Assembly (NCBI GenBank): GCA_037974665.1
Contig: CM075783.1
Location: forward strand, 39,631,712-39,695,711
DNA from: Ehretia macrophylla
Taxonomy: Eukaryota; Streptophyta; Magnoliopsida; Boraginales; Ehretiaceae
Reading direction: 5' to 3'
DNA: 64,000 nucleotides
The translations under genes were made by a program, and so were the position numbers. Under the pieces are notes generated by a model, which saw only the letters and a list, made by a program, of their open reading frames with translations, was not told where the DNA came from and searched no databases. This document shows, one piece after another, positions 62,101 through 64,000 of this stretch (position 1 is the stretch's first letter; each line of letters starts with the position of its first letter).

Positions 62101-64000
62101 TTAGGTGTTCGTCCTTTTCCAGGCTCACGACATACAATTCGGGAAAGAAAAACAGCACAAAAGAATAAAAGTGTCCCAAAACTAATGAAAACGTTCGATT
62201 TTGGGCTCCTAAAACAATCGCAGCTGAGTAGGCTTCTGCCCCCATCGTAGAGCTCTCTGGCTTTTCAACGGTATGTTGTGCGCCCCGTAACTCCTTACAG
62301 ATCAAAAGTTATGGGCACCAGAGCAACAAAGACCTGGTCCCAAACCCCACGCCCTCGGTTTGTGGGACCAGTTTCTACGTGAAGCGAAGTTGTCTTGCCC
62401 AAGGTACCGTTGGATTCGATAATAGTAATGTGATGGATTAGGTTGTCGTCCTTTTCTAGGCTCACGACATATGATTTGGGAAGAAAAAATAGCGCGAAAA
62501 AAGAAAATTGTCCTAAAACTGATGAAAACATTCAATTTTAGGCTCTGAAAACAAGCGCATCCTAGCAGGCTTGCTGCCCCCATCGTAGAGCTCTCCGACA
62601 TCTTTCCAATGGTATGTTGTGCGCCGCGTAACTCCTTACGGATCAAAAGTTATGGGCACCTGAGTGACGGAGACCTGGTCCAAAGCCCCACGCCCTCCGT
62701 TTGTGGGCCCAGCTTCTACATGAAGCAAAGTTGTCTTGCCCAAGGTATCGTGGGATTCGATAATAGAAATTTGATGGATTAGATTGTCGTCCTTTTCTAG
62801 GATCACGACATACGATCCGGGAAAGAAAAATAGCACAAAAGAATAAATGTGTTCCAAAACTAATGAAAACATTCGATTTTGGGCTCCAAAAAGAGGTGCA
62901 GCATAGTAGGCTTGCTGCCCCTATCGTAGAGCTCTCAGAGAGCTTTCCAACGGTATACTGTGCGCCTTGTAACTCCTTACGGATCAAAAGCTATGGGCAT
63001 CGGAGTGACAGAGACCTGGTCCCAAGCACTACGCCCTCTGTTTGCGAGCCAAGCCTCTACATGAAGTGAAGTTTTCGTGCCTAAGGTGCCTTGGGATTCA
63101 ATAATATTAATGTGATGGATTAGGTTGTTGTCCTTTTCTTGGCTCACAACGTACAACCCGGGAAGGAAAAATAGCGCAAAAGAAGAAAGGTGTCCCAAAA
63201 CTGATGAAAATGTTCGATTTTGGGATCCAAAAATAGGCGCAACGCAGGCTTGCTACCCTCGTCGTATAGCACTCGGAGTTCTTTCAAACGATATGCTGTG
63301 TGTTGCGTAACTCCTTAAGGATCAAAAATTATGGGCAAAGGAGCGACGGAGACTAGGTCCCAAGCCTCACGCCCTCGTTTTGCAAGCCCAGCCTCTACGT
63401 GAAGTGAAGTTGTCTTGCCCAAGATGCCATGGGATTCGATAATAGAAATGTGATAGATTAGGTTGTCATCCTTTTCGCAGCTCACGACGTACGATCCTGG
63501 ATGAAAAAACAGCATAAAAGAAGAAAACTGTCTAGAAATTGATGAAAACGTTCAATTTTGGGCTTCGAATACAGGCGCAGCCTAGCAAACTTGTTATCCC
63601 CGTTCTAGAGCTCTCTGAGGGCTTTCCAATGGTTTGTTGTGTGCCGTGTAACTCCTTACGGATCAAAAGTTATGGGCACCGGAGCGACGGAAACCTGGTC
63701 ACAAGACCCACGCCCTCGTTTTGCCAGCCCAGCCTATACGTGAAATGAAGTTGTCTTGCCAAAGGTATTGTGGGATTCGATAATAGAAATGTGATGGATT
63801 AAATTGTCGTCCTTTTCGCCGCTCATGACATACGATCCGAGATGGAAAAACAGCACAAAAGAAGAAAAGTGTCCCGAAACTGATGAAAATGTTCGATTTT
63901 GGGCTCTGAAAATAGGCGCAGCTACGCAGGCTTGTTGCCCCCATCGTAGAGCTCTTGGAGAACTTTCCAATGGTATATTGTGCACGGCGTAACTCCTTAC

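Larger units (their letters stand above)
42081..64000. repeat. 341-bp satellite, block 4 (about 64 monomers, runs past window)
   Basis: Uninterrupted tandem array to the last base, head to tail with no inversion of whole monomers. It mixes the three variant types. It contains a 1.69-kb higher-order duplication (47200-50590), a 17-nt inverted templated insertion (56106-56122) and dyad-arm deletions (near 56141 and 62251). Because 341 is not a multiple of three, open frames change frame each unit and rarely exceed 120 codons. No gene is present. Confidence 0.96.

Noticed and set aside
42324-63992. Many 60-180 aa open frames in the satellite, often with similar peptides on the minus strand
   Set aside because: The same peptide recurs because the DNA repeats. 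The 341-bp unit changes frame each copy, stops and frames vary between monomers, and open frames occur on both strands and in overlapping frames. No start context, family resemblance or splice structure supports coding.
7119-64000. CRISPR array or ribosomal spacer
   Set aside because: Unit length, absence of short repeats with unique spacers, and the lack of any rRNA sequence rule out both.

Overview
This window is repeat-dense plant nuclear DNA, most likely heterochromatin from or near a satellite-rich block such as a pericentromere. I found no host protein gene, tRNA or rRNA. The evidence for a flowering plant is three copies of a Ty3/gypsy chromovirus of the Tekay/Del type: an initiator-tRNA-Met primer site, the order gag-protease-RT-RNase H-integrase-chromodomain in one frame, and 3.6-kb LTRs. 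They sit beside a large 341-bp tandem satellite. The species cannot be named from this sequence alone.

Layout. (1) Positions 1-7118 hold retroelement 1. It has the last 425 bp of its 5' LTR, a decayed gag-pol with an in-frame 447-bp loss of the integrase core, and a 3' LTR cut off at about 7118, where it fuses directly to satellite. (2) From about 7119 to the window end runs one satellite array of about 30.5 kb (roughly 89 monomers), interrupted by three insertions. (3) At 10075-31575 lies a 21.5-kb complex, LTR-internal-LTR-internal-LTR. It is flanked by a single 5-bp duplication GGCGC, and the satellite phase resumes exactly across it. Its first LTR carries a nested 1,011-bp solo LTR (12755-13765, TSD AGTAC). 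(4) A 2,303-bp solo LTR on the minus strand lies at 35396-37698 (TSD GCTTC). (5) A related 2,601-bp solo LTR on the plus strand lies at 39480-42080 (TSD GATTA). (6) Satellite continues from 42081 to the end, including a 1.69-kb five-monomer tandem duplication at about 47200-50590.

None of the three gag-pol copies can make a full polyprotein. Element 3 (23392-27912) is the best kept: its whole 4.5-kb frame has no frameshift, only about 14 in-frame stops, over half of which look like C-to-T or G-to-A changes as expected of methylated, silenced DNA. Element 2 has several frameshifts plus catalytic substitutions. Element 1 has lost the integrase triad. Any mobilisation would need proteins from another copy.

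The features most worth a second look are these: the three-LTR complex with a chimeric middle LTR; a small covarying hairpin, followed by a pyrimidine run and CAG, shared by otherwise diverged LTR families; helically phased A-tracts and a covarying 15-bp dyad inside the satellite monomer; and a 17-nt templated inverted insertion in one monomer. I see no evidence for a new protein-coding system. The novelty here is structural.
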